From assembly GCA_032173965.1 (NCBI GenBank), contig CM063289.1, positions 30,046,190 through 30,110,189 on the forward strand: DNA of 64,000 nt, in the 5' to 3' direction. The position numbers and the translations under genes are program-made. Shown in pieces: positions 12,201 to 59,084 of this stretch (position 1 is the stretch's first letter; every line of letters begins with the position of its first letter). The notes below the pieces were generated by a model that worked only from the letters and a program-made list of their open reading frames with translations, made no database searches and was not told the DNA's origin. The stretch is from Sitta carolinensis. Its lineage: Eukaryota; Chordata; Aves; Passeriformes; Sittidae.

Positions 12201-14755
12201 ATACTCCAATTTTTGGTTTAAATTATTTTAAATATATTTAAATATTTTAAATTTTTAGATTTAAAAAATCTTTTTAAATATATTTAAAGATTCCAATTTT
12301 TGTTTTAAAATATTTTAAATATTTTTAAATATTTTAATTTTTTTTAGATTTAAAAATATTTTAAAATATATTTAAATATTTTAATTTTTTTAGATTTAAA
12401 ACCCATTTTAAAAGATACTTAAAGATTTAAAATTCTTTAAGATCTTATGAAAATATTTTAAAATATATTTAAACGTCTAAAACGTTTTAAGATTTTTAAA
12501 AATATTTTAAAATATTTTTTAAAACATCAAATTAATTCTAAACTTTTAACCACGGATTTTCTTGTCATTCCCAGCTTATTTTAATTATCTCCATATATAT
12601 AATTATATACTATCAATTATTGGAAAGGATGTCAATTATTAAAAAAAAATAATAAGATTTTTAAAGAGAAAGATAAATAATAAGATTTTTACCATTTTTT
12701 TATAATTGATTATATATTACCAATTATTTTAAACATGCAAACCATTGATAAGAAAGGATTTTTATAATTTTTTATATATTTTAATTGATTATATATTACC
12801 AATTATTTTAAGGGATGCAAACCATTGATAAGAAAGGATTTTTATAATTTTTTATATATTTTATTGATTATATATTACCAATTATTTTAAACATTCAAAC
12901 CATTGATAAGAAAGGATTTTTATAATTTTTTATAATATTTTATTGATTATATATTATCAATTATTTTAAGGGATGTCAACTATTGATAAGAAAGGATTTT
13001 TGCCAATTTTTATATATTTTATTGATTATATATTACCAATTATTTTAAGGGATGTCAACTATTGATAAGAAAGGATTTTTACCATTTTTTATATATTTTA
13101 TTGATTATATATTAATTATTTTAACCATTTATAACATTTCTAATAAAGGATTCTTAGCGTTTTTAATGTATTATAATTTATTCTAAAATTCCAAATATTT
13201 TAAAGCGTTTCAACCATTTCTCACCATTTCTAATAAAGGACATTTATAATTCCTTCCATATTTTAATTGATTATTATTACCGATTATTTTAATCATTTCT
13301 AATTAAGGATTTTTCCATTTCTTATGTATTATAATTGATTATCTATTATTAAATATTTTAAAGGATTTTAACAATTTATGAAAAGGGTTTTTGACTGTTT
13401 ATTTCTTATACCTTGGAATTATTATAGAATATAATTTAGTATGGTATATAATTTAATATAAAATATAATTTAATATATAATATAATTTAATATATAATTT
13501 ATTATAGAATATAATTTATTACAAATTCATTAAATGTCACCCTTTATTTTAAGGGATGTAAACCATTTATTATTGATAATTCAGTTTATTATAAATTTAT
13601 GTAATTTATTAAATAGAATTTATTAAATGTAATTATTAAATGTAATTTATTAAATAGAATTTATTAAATAGAATTTATGAAATAGAATTAATTGACTATA
13701 ATTTATTAAATAGACTTTATTAAATATATTTATTAAATATAATTAAATATAATTTATTAAATATACTTCCTTAAATATAATTTATTAAATATAATTCATT
13801 AAATATAATTCATTAAATATAATTATTAATATACTTCCTTAAATAGAATTTATTAAATATACTTCCTTAAATAGAATTTATTAAAATATAATTCATTAAA
13901 TAGAATTTATTACATATATTTATTAAATAGAATTTATTAAATAGACTTTATTAAATATACTTCCTTAAATAGAATTTATTAAATATAATTTATTAAATAT
14001 ATTTTATTAAATATAATTTATTAAATATACTTTCTTAAATATAATTTATTAAATATAATTTATTATAGCAGCATATAATTTATTATATCACTTATTAGGC
14101 ATTACTAAGGATTTTAAGGCATGCAAACCATTTAGAATTAAGAATTTTTTACCATTTATGCGATTCATTAAATATAATTTATGATTCCAGAATATAATCG
14201 ATTATATCATTAATTAGTCATTACTGGGATTTTAAGGGACACAAACCATATATAATTAATAATTTTGGTCATTTACGTAATTAAGTATAATTTATAATTC
14301 CAGAATACAATCGATTATATAATTTATTAGGCATAACTAAGTATTTTAAAGAACGTAAACCATGTAAAAATAATAATTTCAGTCATTTATGTAATTAAGT
14401 ATAATTTATGATTCCAGAATACAATCGATTATATAATTTATTAGGCATAACTAAGTATTTTAAAGGACGTAAACCATGTATAATTAATCATTTCGGTCCT
14501 GTACGTCATGCATTAAGTATAATTTATAATCCCAGAATATAACCGATTATATAAATCATTATATAATTACTTGAAGGGACATCATCCCTTCACAATAAAC
14601 TTCCCCCTTCCTCAACCAGAAGCAACGCTCTGTTACAATTAACCCCACATTACAATTTCTCACCTATTCCCGGCCATCTCAAAGCTTTGATATCTTTTTA
14701 ATATCAATAATTTGCCATTTGCCCTCCCTCACGGCGCAGGCCGCGGCCCCGCCAT
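131..14755 (-). CDS. DNAI4: DNAI4 (WDR78) axonemal dynein intermediate chain, N-terminal part, 8 exons
   Basis: Joined on the minus strand: 14755-14733, 11916-11811, 9669-9605, 6882-6824, 5829-5685, 2444-2305, 1614-1486, 271-131, continuing off the left edge. All junction phases agree and give about 269 residues without a stop. The family is a WD-repeat intermediate chain of axonemal inner-arm dynein, acting in motile cilia. Recognised by segments in family order: VQVLDEAGQDVTP, EIVLCESDTHWMLQLPS, an RNKIYAEISRAK helix with AAKNKEVQCETITMAEKG, then VMVTCWDLDNS, then RPALALCRRLPVL. The WD40 domain lies outside the window. The start codon is the first ATG after an X-box and gives MAGPRPAP. Identification rests on remembered family motifs, not on an alignment. 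It is divergent from MIER1. Confidence 0.87.
380..1280. repeat. About 320-bp tandem repeat, about 3 copies, DNAI4 intron 7
   Basis: Units starting near 383, 696 and 1025 share CCTGCCTGAGAA, a GATGTGATGAAACTTCACAG block, a T-rich tract and an ACAGGAGTGCAGCCCTGTCC block. Two units carry an exon-like 45-nt cassette on the minus strand (653-697 and 981-1025); the region 319-382 looks like a third, decayed copy. Confidence 0.8.
1486..1614 (-). CDS. DNAI4: DNAI4 coding exon 7
   Basis: Acceptor TTCCCAG before 1614 and donor ACAG|GTAACA after 1486. It encodes GVMVTCWDLDNSLDAPEAEP followed by a charged Pro/Arg stretch. The WDLDNS core matches the conserved tryptophan motif of dynein intermediate chains that follows the KNKEVQC segment in the previous exon. 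Length is 129 nt (2+126+1). Confidence 0.87.
1615..2304. other. DNAI4 intron 6, no recognised element
   Basis: Mostly unique intronic sequence between exons 7 and 6. I found no convincing exon or transposon. A short CAAG|GTGAGT donor-like string on the minus strand near 1948 has no exon body upstream of it. Confidence 0.5.
2305..2444 (-). CDS. DNAI4: DNAI4 coding exon 6
   Basis: Acceptor TTTTCCAG before 2444 and donor AAAG|GTAAAC after 2305. It encodes ERNKIYAEISRAKIDSEHLE, then KMVQTISGAAKNKEVQCETI and TMAEKG. This is the clearest DNAI4 family match in the window. Length is 140 nt (1+138+1). Codon use is AT-richer than in the neighbouring exons 5 and 8. Confidence 0.9.
2445..2825. other. 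DNAI4 intron 5, unique part
   Basis: AT-leaning intron sequence upstream of exon 6 on the minus strand. Nothing recognisable. Confidence 0.5.
2826..3175. repeat. Diverged ~25-30 bp minisatellite
   Basis: Repeats of GACTTAGGGAACTCAGGG with variants ending AACTCTCAGGGCT. About 13 imperfect copies, directly joined to the larger array that starts near 3176. Confidence 0.85.
3176..5684. repeat. ~20-bp minisatellite (>100 copies) derived from the DNAI4 exon 5 donor
   Basis: The unit on the plus strand is CTCGGGACACACTCCCAAAG with indel and substitution variants, about 2.5 kb in total. Read on the minus strand the unit is AGAGCC(T/C)(T/C)GGGAGTGTGTCC, which matches the exon 5 border AGAGCCCC|GTGAGTGTGTCC at 5693-5674. 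Variants nearest the exon read CTCTGG, like the exon. Farther variants read CTCGGG. Frequent 1-2 bp indels occur. The 890-, 622- and 335-codon frames here are artefacts. Confidence 0.95.
5685..5829 (-). CDS. DNAI4: DNAI4 coding exon 5
   Basis: Acceptor GGTTGCAG before 5829 and donor GCCCC|GTGAGT after 5685. The reading frame in phase with both neighbours gives GQQEAAAPAGAQLEPRGEIV, then LCESDTHWMLQLPSARRRPE and GPRAGRAP. The ESDTHWMLQLPS part matches the family's conserved strand. Length is 145 nt (2+141+2). The donor is the origin of the roughly 20-bp minisatellite that begins at the next base. A competing open frame of 890 codons through exon and array is a repeat artefact. Confidence 0.85.
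5840..6823. repeat. Nested repeats: ~20-bp ATGGACAAATGAATTCTGGA units inside ~190-330 bp duplications
   Basis: Short units ATGGACAAATGAATTCTGG alternate with three copies (about 5978-6032, 6164-6220, 6491-6547) of a block that matches shortened DNAI4 exon 5 on the minus strand. Each block starts like the exon 5 acceptor region and ends with the donor context of exon 4 (TTCTG|GTAAAG). The array fills DNAI4 intron 4. Confidence 0.88.
6824..6882 (-). CDS. DNAI4: DNAI4 coding exon 4 (start ambiguous by 3 nt)
   Basis: Donor CTCTG|GTAAAG after 6824. The acceptor lies in a CAGCAG doublet, so the exon may start at 6882 or 6879 (one serine more or less). It encodes SSRTASDEGEPPENPAGSFS and one split codon. 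The phase fits both neighbours. The Ser/Glu/Pro-rich content suits the low-complexity N-terminal region, but no conserved motif is present, so support comes from splice sites and phase. Confidence 0.65.
7061..7640. repeat. AT-rich ~145-bp repeats, DNAI4 intron 3
   Basis: About 3.5 copies of a unit with AATTTTGAGAATTGTAATTA, TTATTATTAT runs and ATTATTCCTTGCATTTT followed by GTGGCTCAGCA. Confidence 0.8.
7650..9490. repeat. 42-bp minisatellite (earlier part ~39 bp), ~43 copies
   Basis: Consensus parts are ATACTCTATTTTAATCCGAT and ATTTGGACTTTCCTCGACTG, giving 42 bp. The left end has a shorter variant with CATTTTACTCGATTTTGATA. Because 42 is a multiple of three, plus-strand frames of 275 and 389 codons stay open with a repeated ILYFNPIFGLSSTV peptide. 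There is no start context, splice support or conserved domain, so I do not call a gene. Confidence 0.93.
9605..9669 (-). CDS. DNAI4: DNAI4 coding exon 3 (GC donor)
   Basis: Acceptor TTCCCTGCAG before 9669. It encodes VLDEAGQDVTPRALFQ and five more residues. DEAGQDVTPR is a recognisable DNAI4 motif. No well-placed GT donor fits the phase. CACAG|GCAAGG at 9604-9603 is a good GC-type donor and gives exactly the phase needed by exon 4. The nearer CAG|GTCGCT would break phase. Confidence 0.75.
9820..11790. repeat. ~55-60 bp minisatellite, ~33 copies, DNAI4 intron 2
   Basis: Plus-strand unit: TCCTTCCCACAGGTGGATTT, then GGGGCTTTTCCCACTTTTCC and CAACCATTCCAGAGTTT. Units vary in presence of TCTCTGGTTC against GAAATCC. 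On the plus strand each unit carries a TTCCCACAG acceptor-like string, but the host gene is transcribed from the minus strand. The array almost fills the intron between DNAI4 exons 3 and 2. Confidence 0.92.
11811..11916 (-). CDS. DNAI4: DNAI4 coding exon 2
   Basis: Acceptor GTGCTTGCAG before 11916 and strong donor GTGCAG|GTGAGA after 11811. The phase-correct frame reads AGAAVSWAGATRAPNSWKTS, then MISQGKNPGSQGAVQ, running directly into VLDEAGQDVTP of exon 3. Length is 106 nt (1+105). The Ser/Ala-rich sequence is typical of this poorly conserved N-terminus. Confidence 0.75.
11940..14580. repeat. AT-rich tandem repeat block, DNAI4 intron 1
   Basis: Four successive families. 11960-12530 has ~90-bp units of TATTTAAATATTTTAAATTT type. 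12600-13130 has ~85-bp units with AACCATTGATAAGAAAGGAT (about 6). 13440-14060 has 14-17 bp AAATATAATTTATTA units. 14080-14560 has ~115-bp units with GATTCCAGAATACAATCGAT. No coding potential. Confidence 0.88.
14733..14755 (-). CDS. DNAI4: DNAI4 coding exon 1 with start codon
   Basis: The ATG at 14755-14753 has a good context (GACGCCATGG). The exon encodes MAGPRPA plus two bases and ends at donor CC|GTGAGG. The two leftover bases plus the first base of exon 2 make proline, and the frame then stays open through all later exons. The start lies about 12 bases downstream of an X-box, which supports a cilia-gene promoter. Confidence 0.7.
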
Positions 14756-14766
14756 GGCGTCGCTCC

Positions 14767-14780
14767 GTTACCGTGACAAC
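14767..14780. promoter_or_regulatory. X-box (RFX site)
   Basis: GTTACCGTGACAAC fits the X-box pattern RYYNYY-N2-RRNRAC. RFX factors bind such sites in promoters of cilia genes. It lies about 12 bases upstream of the DNAI4 start codon, a dynein chain of motile cilia, which agrees with the expected role. Confidence 0.75.
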
Positions 14781-14803
14781 GCCGCCCAACACGCCGCGCT
14801 CTG

Positions 14804-14834
14804 ATTGGCCGCCAGCAAGGGCGCCGCCGATTGG
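14804..14834 (-). promoter_or_regulatory. Two CCAAT boxes
   Basis: ATTGG at 14804-14808 and 14830-14834 read CCAAT on the minus strand, in the shared sequence context ATTGGCCGC. Spacing is 26 bp. They lie just upstream of the X-box for DNAI4. NF-Y binding is expected from the motif only. Confidence 0.7.
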
Positions 14835-15660
14835 CCGCGGCGCGGCGCGCGGTTCCGCGCGGTGCTGGCGGCCGCAGCCCCGGGCCGCGCTCCGGGCGCC
14901 GCCCCCGCCCCGTGTGCCCGTGTCCCCGCCTCAGCCCTCCGCCGGCACAGGCGCGCCCGCCCGGCCTTGCGGCACCGCCCGCCGGCCCCGTGTGAGGGTT
15001 GGGGATGCGGCTCCTCGGCGGAGGCGCCGCGAGTGCGTGAGCCGCGGGCGTTGCACGGGAGCCGGGGCTGCCGGGCCCTCGCTGTGACACGGCCGCCATG
15101 CCCGACGGGCGCGGCGCCGCGCCGGCCCGGGGACAGCGCTGAGCCGGGCAGGTGAGGCGCCGGGCTTGCCGGTGAATTCCCGCCGGTTCCGCAGCTTTTT
15201 TTTTTTTTTATTATTATTTCGAGGCGGTTTCTCGGGGTTTTATGTTTAACCTAGAGCTGTTCTTGTCTCACCCAAGAGCCTCACGCCCAGCAAGAGCCCC
15301 CGTTCCCTGAGGAACCCCCCGTTCGCCTCACGGCCGATGAGACATCCTCTGCGGCTCCCCGCGTGAGTACGGCGGCCGCGGGCGGGCCGGAGGGTGGGAG
15401 CGGCTCCGCGGGGCCGGTGTCGATGCCGGTGTCGGTGTCGGTGTCGGTGCCGGTGCCGGTACCGGAGGGGCCGTGAGGGGCCGCGGCGAGCGGGAGCCTG
15501 AGCGCCGCCGGGGGCGGGGCCGGATTGTTAAATTAGCATAAGGGGTGTGGTCTGGGCGTGATTGCCATGTGAGGGGGCGGGGTTTGATCCTTGATGGGCG
15601 TGGCTTGTGCAGAATGACTTATATGGGCATGAGGGGGGCCTTGGGGGCGTGGCCTGTGGA

Positions 15661-15935
15661 GTGACAGGCGGGGCGTGCGGGCTCGCTGGCGGGCAGGGCA
15701 GCGGTGCGCGCTTTGGCTGGCACGTAAGGAGGCGGCCGTGGGCTTTGAGTGACGGGCGAGGCCTCGCCCGCGCGCTGAGTGACAGGCGGCGGCCTGGGCG
15801 GTGCCACAAGTGACAGGAAGGGGGTGTGGCCTCCGCCCTGATTGACAGCTTGGCTCCGCGCTTTATCGCACGGAGGGGGGCGTGCCCTCCCTTTGACTGA
15901 CAGGCGCGCTGGGCGTGGCCTCGCCTGACTGACAG
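15661..15935. promoter_or_regulatory. Cluster of TGA-N-TGACAG elements (PBX/MEIS-like)
   Basis: Related sites are GTGACAG at 15661, TGAGTGACGG at 15746, TGAGTGACAG at 15776, AAGTGACAGG at 15809, TGATTGACAG at 15839, TGACTGACAG at 15894 and again at 15926. TGATTGACAG is the known PBX-MEIS composite consensus. They are interleaved with GC boxes and may be an old diverged tandem repeat. Confidence 0.6.
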
Positions 15936-16111
15936 CCGCCGCGCGCGCCCTGCCCGCTTCCCGCGGTGCGCGGTGACGTCGTGCGTAACGTGGCCACGCC
16001 CCTCCCGCCCCGCCGCCGCTCCCGGTCCCGTCCCCGCTGCTCCCGCCGCTCCCCCCGGGACCCGGCGGCGCTTCCCGGCGATGTGACCCTTTCCCGGCAA
16101 TACCGGCGATC

Positions 16112-53532
<37,421 letters not shown>

Positions 53533-56460
53533 GTGCTGGCAGCTGATTTTATTCCTTGGAGGAAGTTTGGGGTGTCTAAAATTTTCAGGGTTGATGGGTT
53601 ACCTTCTAAAATCCAGCTCCATAAAGAATCTGAGAGGGTTTTTTTTTTTATTTTTTTTTTCCTGAGACCTTCTAGTTGGCTCTAAAGATCTGCTGATTTG
53701 GGTTGTTTTTTTTATATTCAGCAGGAGAATCTTGAATTTCTGCACTTCTGGGATAAAATATTTAAGGAACAGTGCAGTGAGTTGCTGCAAAAAAAATATA
53801 TATTCCCAGCCTAACACATGAAAGAATGTGTTAATAGAGCATTTAATCAGTGTACAAGTGAAGAAAAAGCATTTGGGGCTTTGCAGGAAGCTCAAATAAA
53901 ACAGGAAAAGCCACGCCAGAGCAGGCACAGAGACTTCCACTCCTGCTGGAGAGAGGAAAATGTCATCCCATCATTAAGGAACCCTCATGAATCCTGAAAG
54001 TTAGGAGCACAACTATTTTTATATATAGAAGTTTTAAAGGGTAAATAAATAAACCAGGTCAGGTTTGTCTATGTAAAATTGTTGACATCAATGATGTCTT
54101 TCCATATTCTTTATCTGGGCTAAAGAAATACATTCTGTATTTTTCCAGATTTCTTTGTAGCCTTTGGAAGATTTTTACAATACTTATGTCTTGATTGAAC
54201 TGTCCTTTCTTAAAACAAAAGCTTGTATAATTTTCTTACCTTGTACAGTTGGTAAACTTTTATGAGAGAGTTGATACCCTGAGTCTAACGTCAGCTTCCT
54301 TTTATTTTGCTGAAGTCTTTTCTAAAAAAAAACCAACAAAAAAAAAAAAACCCCAAACCAAACCAAACCAAGCCAAACCAATGGAGTTAAAAATTAATCA
54401 CCAACATGTTAATTTTCTTCCCAGAAACTGGTAAATAATTAACATAAGAATGGTTAGGAGGCATCTGATTTTTGGAAAGGTGTTTGGTTTTATTTTCTCT
54501 TGTTTTATGGCAAATAATAATGTTTCCATTTTTGTTCAGCATGCTGCTTGCAGTGCACACATTGCCTTGCTTGCTTCCTGCCTTCATTTGGAACTCAGAG
54601 AAATTTCCCAGCAGCCAAATCCTCGAGTTTATTGAACCTTCTTCAGCAGCCACTGGTTCCTTTTCAGCCACAGGGAGCACAGGTTTGGAAATGGGAATTG
54701 GAAAATGCTGGGATTCTTCTGTACCTGTGCCCTGCTCCCCTGCAGGAGGCAGAGCAGGGATTTCACCCTGAGCTGTGCAGAGCAAATTTGGGAAACCCCC
54801 AAATTCCTCCTCAAAAAATGGGAAGGGGGTGATGCTCACCCTGCCAGCAGCACCTCTGGACACATGGCGGGTAGGACTCAAAATCCAAATTCATTTGGGT
54901 TTTTGGTCATTCCTTTCAGTCTTGTAAACTCAGAATAATTGTTCTTTTAACCCTGCACAGTTTGGGTGTAGGATTCAAAATCCAAATTCATTTGGGTTTT
55001 TGGTCATTCCTTTCAGTCTTGTAAACTCAGAATAATTGTTCTTTTAACCCTGCACAGTTTGGGTGTAGGATTCAAAATCCAAATTCATTTGGGTTTTTGG
55101 TCATTCCTTTCAGCCTTGTAAACACGGAGTAATTGTTCTTTATCATTTAACCCTGCACAGTTGTGAGTGTTGGATTCAAATCCAAATTCATTTGGGTTTT
55201 TGGTCATTCCTTTCAGCCTTGTAAACACGGAGTAATTGTTCTTTATCATTTAACCCTGCACAGTTGTGGGTGTAGGATTCAAAATCCAAACTGATTTGGG
55301 TTTTTGTCATTCCCTTCAGCCCTGTAAACTCAGAATAATTGTTCCTTTAACCCTGCACAGCTGTGAGTGTAGGATTCAAAATCCAAATTCATTTGGGTTT
55401 TGTTTGGTTGTTCCTTTCAGCCCTGTTCAAATTCAGAATAATTGTTCCTTTAACCCTGACAGTTGTGGGTGTAGGATTCAAAATCCAAACTGATTTGGGT
55501 TTTTGGTCATTCCCTTCAGCCCTGTAAACTCAGAATAATTGTTCCTTTACCATTGCTCACCTCCCCCCAGGTGTGCTGGTCCTTCTCAGCTGCTCCCTTT
55601 CTCTTCAGCTGTAGGATTGTTCTGGATCCAGGTGAAAGGAAAGCCTCACATGGATGTTTCAAGCCCAGCCCTGTGCTCAGGGCTTGCTCTCCCCTGGTTT
55701 CTCCTCCCTGAGCTCTCCTTGGACTTTGTGCTCAGGAGTGACCCAGCCCCTGGAGTTGGGGATGGATGCAGGAACCTGCCAGCCCTGCTCCTGGCTCTTT
55801 CATTAAGGCCTAATTAAGGACTGCAGTGATTAATTCCTTAACTCTCCCCTCTGGTAAGGAGCAGAAAATCCCAAAGTTTCCCCTCAGCTCACAGACAGAA
55901 TAATCCAATTTTCACTTTTTGATGCTCTTTGGTTTCCCTTCCCAAAAAATCCATAGGAAATTTCCCAAATAAATTGTCTCAGGCTCGTGTGTGAAATCCA
56001 GCACTGTGTATATTATATTTTCAAGAATATTGCTTTGTTTTTTTCTCTTTCCTTATTTTTTTTATTTTTTGGTGGTACTTAGACCTGACATTCCATAACC
56101 CACTATGTAATGCTCAGCTAGACTTTCAGAATATTTAATTCTAATTTCCCTTTTGTTTAAGCTGGTGTTTTATACAATCCTTTGTTCATGTTTCAAACTG
56201 CAGCCACTAGAACTCGAGAGGTCATTGCACTATTAAAGCTGTTGAAAACCTTGCTAACTTTGCTTTCATTTTCCAGGCCTCCAGTCGAGTTGGGAATGCA
56301 GCCCACCAGGAAATCCTGGTCTTTCCCAAAGGGTTCCCTGTGCTCGAAAATCCCCACAAACCCTACAGATCCCTCTGACACATTTTTTCCACCCAGTATT
56401 TTGCACTGTCAGTAATTCCCTCCACTTCCTCAGCTTGAATTCTGGAAAAGCTTATTAAAA
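53533..56460 (+). other. MIER1: MIER1 3' UTR (extent inferred)
   Basis: Mostly unique, AT-rich sequence after the stop codon. Possible poly(A) signals are AATAAA near 54046 and 55970, ATTAAA at 56232 and near 56453. The end cannot be fixed without transcripts; the 3' UTR may end near 56255 or 56480. Confidence 0.6.
54880..55545. repeat. ~97-bp repeat, about 7 copies, in the MIER1 3' UTR region
   Basis: Units GTGTAGGATTCAAAATCCAA, TTCATTTGGGTTTTTGGTCA and AATAATTGTTCTTTTAACCC. Confidence 0.92.
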
Positions 56461-56736
56461 TATTTTTAAACTTCATGCCTGCATTCAAAATTCCTGATTT
56501 TTTATTTTTTGTTGTTTATTTTTTGTTGCTCCAGAGGGGTGGAATATTTCTTCTCAGGGACTCTGCAGTGAAACCCATGGAACAAATCCCATTTTTCTGC
56601 ATCATTTCCAGAATATTTCCCACATCCCTCAAGGAATCTTTTAAACCCCAAAATCCTCCCTCCCCTCACCCTGCTGGAACTGGATCCCCAAATCCCTGAT
56701 TTATCCACCCCAGCCAGGGAAGCTTTAGTTCATTGG

Positions 56737-56742
56737 TTTATT
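56737..56742 (-). terminator. Candidate SLC35D1 poly(A) signal
   Basis: Minus-strand AATAAA within CTTCCAATAAACCAATG. It lies after the long 3' region of SLC35D1 and faces the MIER1 3' end, leaving only a few hundred bases between the genes. Confidence 0.5.
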
Positions 56743-57229
56743 GGAAGCAAATACAAAAATACAGAGGCACAGAAATCCTTTCTGCTCTCATTCCTCACAT
56801 CCACAGCCTGTCACACATCCAGCTTTTCAGCACTAAAACGCTCATTTTGTAAATAGATTCTCTATAGAAAACAATTTTTTTTAAGATTTTTTTTTTTTTA
56901 GTCAATTAATAGCATAGAAAATACTGTTAAGAGGAATTCTTGGCTTTGCCAGTGGGCAGGCTCCAGCAGGATCCCACAGACAAAATGAACTTTTAAAAAA
57001 AATCCTTCCCTGTTAGCACTGCAGATCTAACCAGTAGATTCCAAAATAATCCCAAATCAGGAAAAACCCTGGGAGAGAGGAGAGACTCGACCTCCTGGCT
57101 GGGGGAGGGCACGCTGGGCAAACAGCTGGGACACAGCTGGGAATTTGGGAAACAGCTGGGAATTTGGGAAACAGCTGGGAATGCTGCAGCACGAGGCAGG
57201 AGCAGCTGGGAGGGGCCCCAGCAGCACTG

Positions 57230-58135
57230 GGGTACTGGGAACCAGTACAGGGACCAGTAAAACCAGTACAAGGACCAGTAAAACCAGTACAGGGACCAGT
57301 AAAACCAGTACACAGGACCAGTAAAACCAGTACAAGGACCAGTAAACCAGTACAGGACCAGTAAAACCAGTACAAGGACCAGTAAACCAGTACAGGGACC
57401 AGTAAAACCAGTACAAGGACCAGTAAACCAGTACAGGGACCAGTAAAACCAGTACAGGGACCAGTAAACCAGTACAGGGACCAGTAAACCAGTACAGGGA
57501 CCAGTAAAACCAGTACAGGGACCAGTAAAACCAGTACAGGACCAGTAAACCAGTGCAGGGACCAGTAAAACCAGTACAGGGACCAGTAAAACCAGTACAG
57601 GACCAGTAAACCAGTACAGGGACCAGTAAAACCAGTGCAGGGACCAGTAAAACCAGTACAGGACCAGTAAAACCAGTACAGGACCAGTAAACCAGTACAG
57701 GGACCAGTAAAACCAGTACAGGGACCAGTAAAACCAGTACAAGGACCAGTAAAACCAGTACAGGGACCAGTAAAACCAGTACAGGGACCAGTAAAACCAG
57801 TACAGGGACCAGTAAAACCAGTGCAGGCACCAGACTGGACCAGTAAAACCAGTGCAGGACCAGTAAAACCAGTACAGGACCAGTAAAACCAGTACAGGAC
57901 CATAAACCAGTACAGGACCAGTAAAACCAGTACAGGCACCAGGACTGGGACCAGTGAACAGACAGGGCCAGCACAAGACAGGGACCAGTAAAACCAGCAG
58001 GGACCAGTAAAACCAGTGCAGGACCATAAATCAGTACAGACATAACAGTACAGGACCAGTAAAACCAGCACAGGACCAGTAAAACCAGCACAGGACCAGT
58101 AAAACCAGCACAGGACCAGTAAAGCAGTGCTGGCC
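57230..58135. repeat. ~20-bp minisatellite, about 43 copies, SLC35D1 3' UTR
   Basis: Units GGGACCAGTAAAACCAGTAC-A with 18-22 bp variants. Minus frames of 344-381 codons are artefacts. Confidence 0.95.
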
Positions 58136-58139
58136 CCAG

Positions 58140-59080
58140 TGCAGGAAGGGTTTGCCACCCTCCCTGCCCTGGCCCAAAGCCGAGGTTTTCCTGAATTTTA
58201 GGAGCCAGGACAAGCTGGGATTTCTTCCTGACTGTGCTGGGACTGAGGGGCTGCTCCAGGACACCCCAACTGTGAGCACAAAATCCCCCAAAAAAGGGGG
58301 ACTGTGGCTCTGGGATTGCTCCAGGATGGGATACAGGAGCAGGCAGCAGCTCCTCCCCTCCACAGCTTGCCCAGCACGCCAGGCTGGAGCTGCACCCTCA
58401 CAGAAAATCTCCTTCCCATCCAAAAACTTCCAAAAAATTCCAACAAAGGCAGCTTGGCTCAACAGCAGAGCCAGTTCAGGCAAAGATCTAAAACCCCTCA
58501 GTGTCTAGAGAAGCTGGGAGGGTACAAAAAACTCTTAAATACATTATTTGACTAAAAGAGTTTTAACCAAGGTTTTTAAACCAAAAGACAACCCCCAAGA
58601 GACTTGGGTAAGAGCTTTAAAACCCACTGAACACTGCCCAGAGTGTTACAATTCCCATTTTTTAAGTGGGTCACAAACCCAGGGTGAGTCATTCCATGGA
58701 AAACCAGAATTATGGAGGTCCCTGTACTGGCCAAAAAAAAAAAAAAAAAAAAATAAGATTTAAGTCCTTGTGCCTCTTGTGCTGTGCCAGGTGGGATGAG
58801 CTGGGCTCTCCTGGGATTTTCCAGCAGATCTTCCCAAAGTTTGCCCAAATCCAAGGGTGCAGAGCTCAGCAGGGCCAGGAAAACCCTTCCTGCTGGGAAT
58901 GCCAGAGGTGAACTCTGCTGAACCCAGCGGGGCACAGACCCAGCTCGGGAAGTGGCTCAGAGGAGCAAACACCCAGAAAAGCAAGGAGAATCCAGCTCCA
59001 AACATCCCAGAGTGTGCTGAGCTGCCAGGCAGGAGCTGCCAGGGGCTCCCTGGGCATTCCCGAGGGCATCCCAGGGGCAG
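58140..59080. other. Unique part of the SLC35D1 3' region
   Basis: Non-repetitive apart from an A run at 58733-58752. No other gene recognised. Confidence 0.5.
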
Positions 59081-59084
59081 AGCC

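Noticed and set aside
14704..15099. 131-codon minus and 116-122 codon plus frames in the CpG island
   Set aside because: GC-rich compositional frames; only the short DNAI4 start exon fits splice phase.
56993..58158. 344-381 codon minus frames (TGFTGPV repeats) that look membrane-like
   Set aside because: The 20-bp array in the SLC35D1 3' UTR; hydrophobicity follows from base content.
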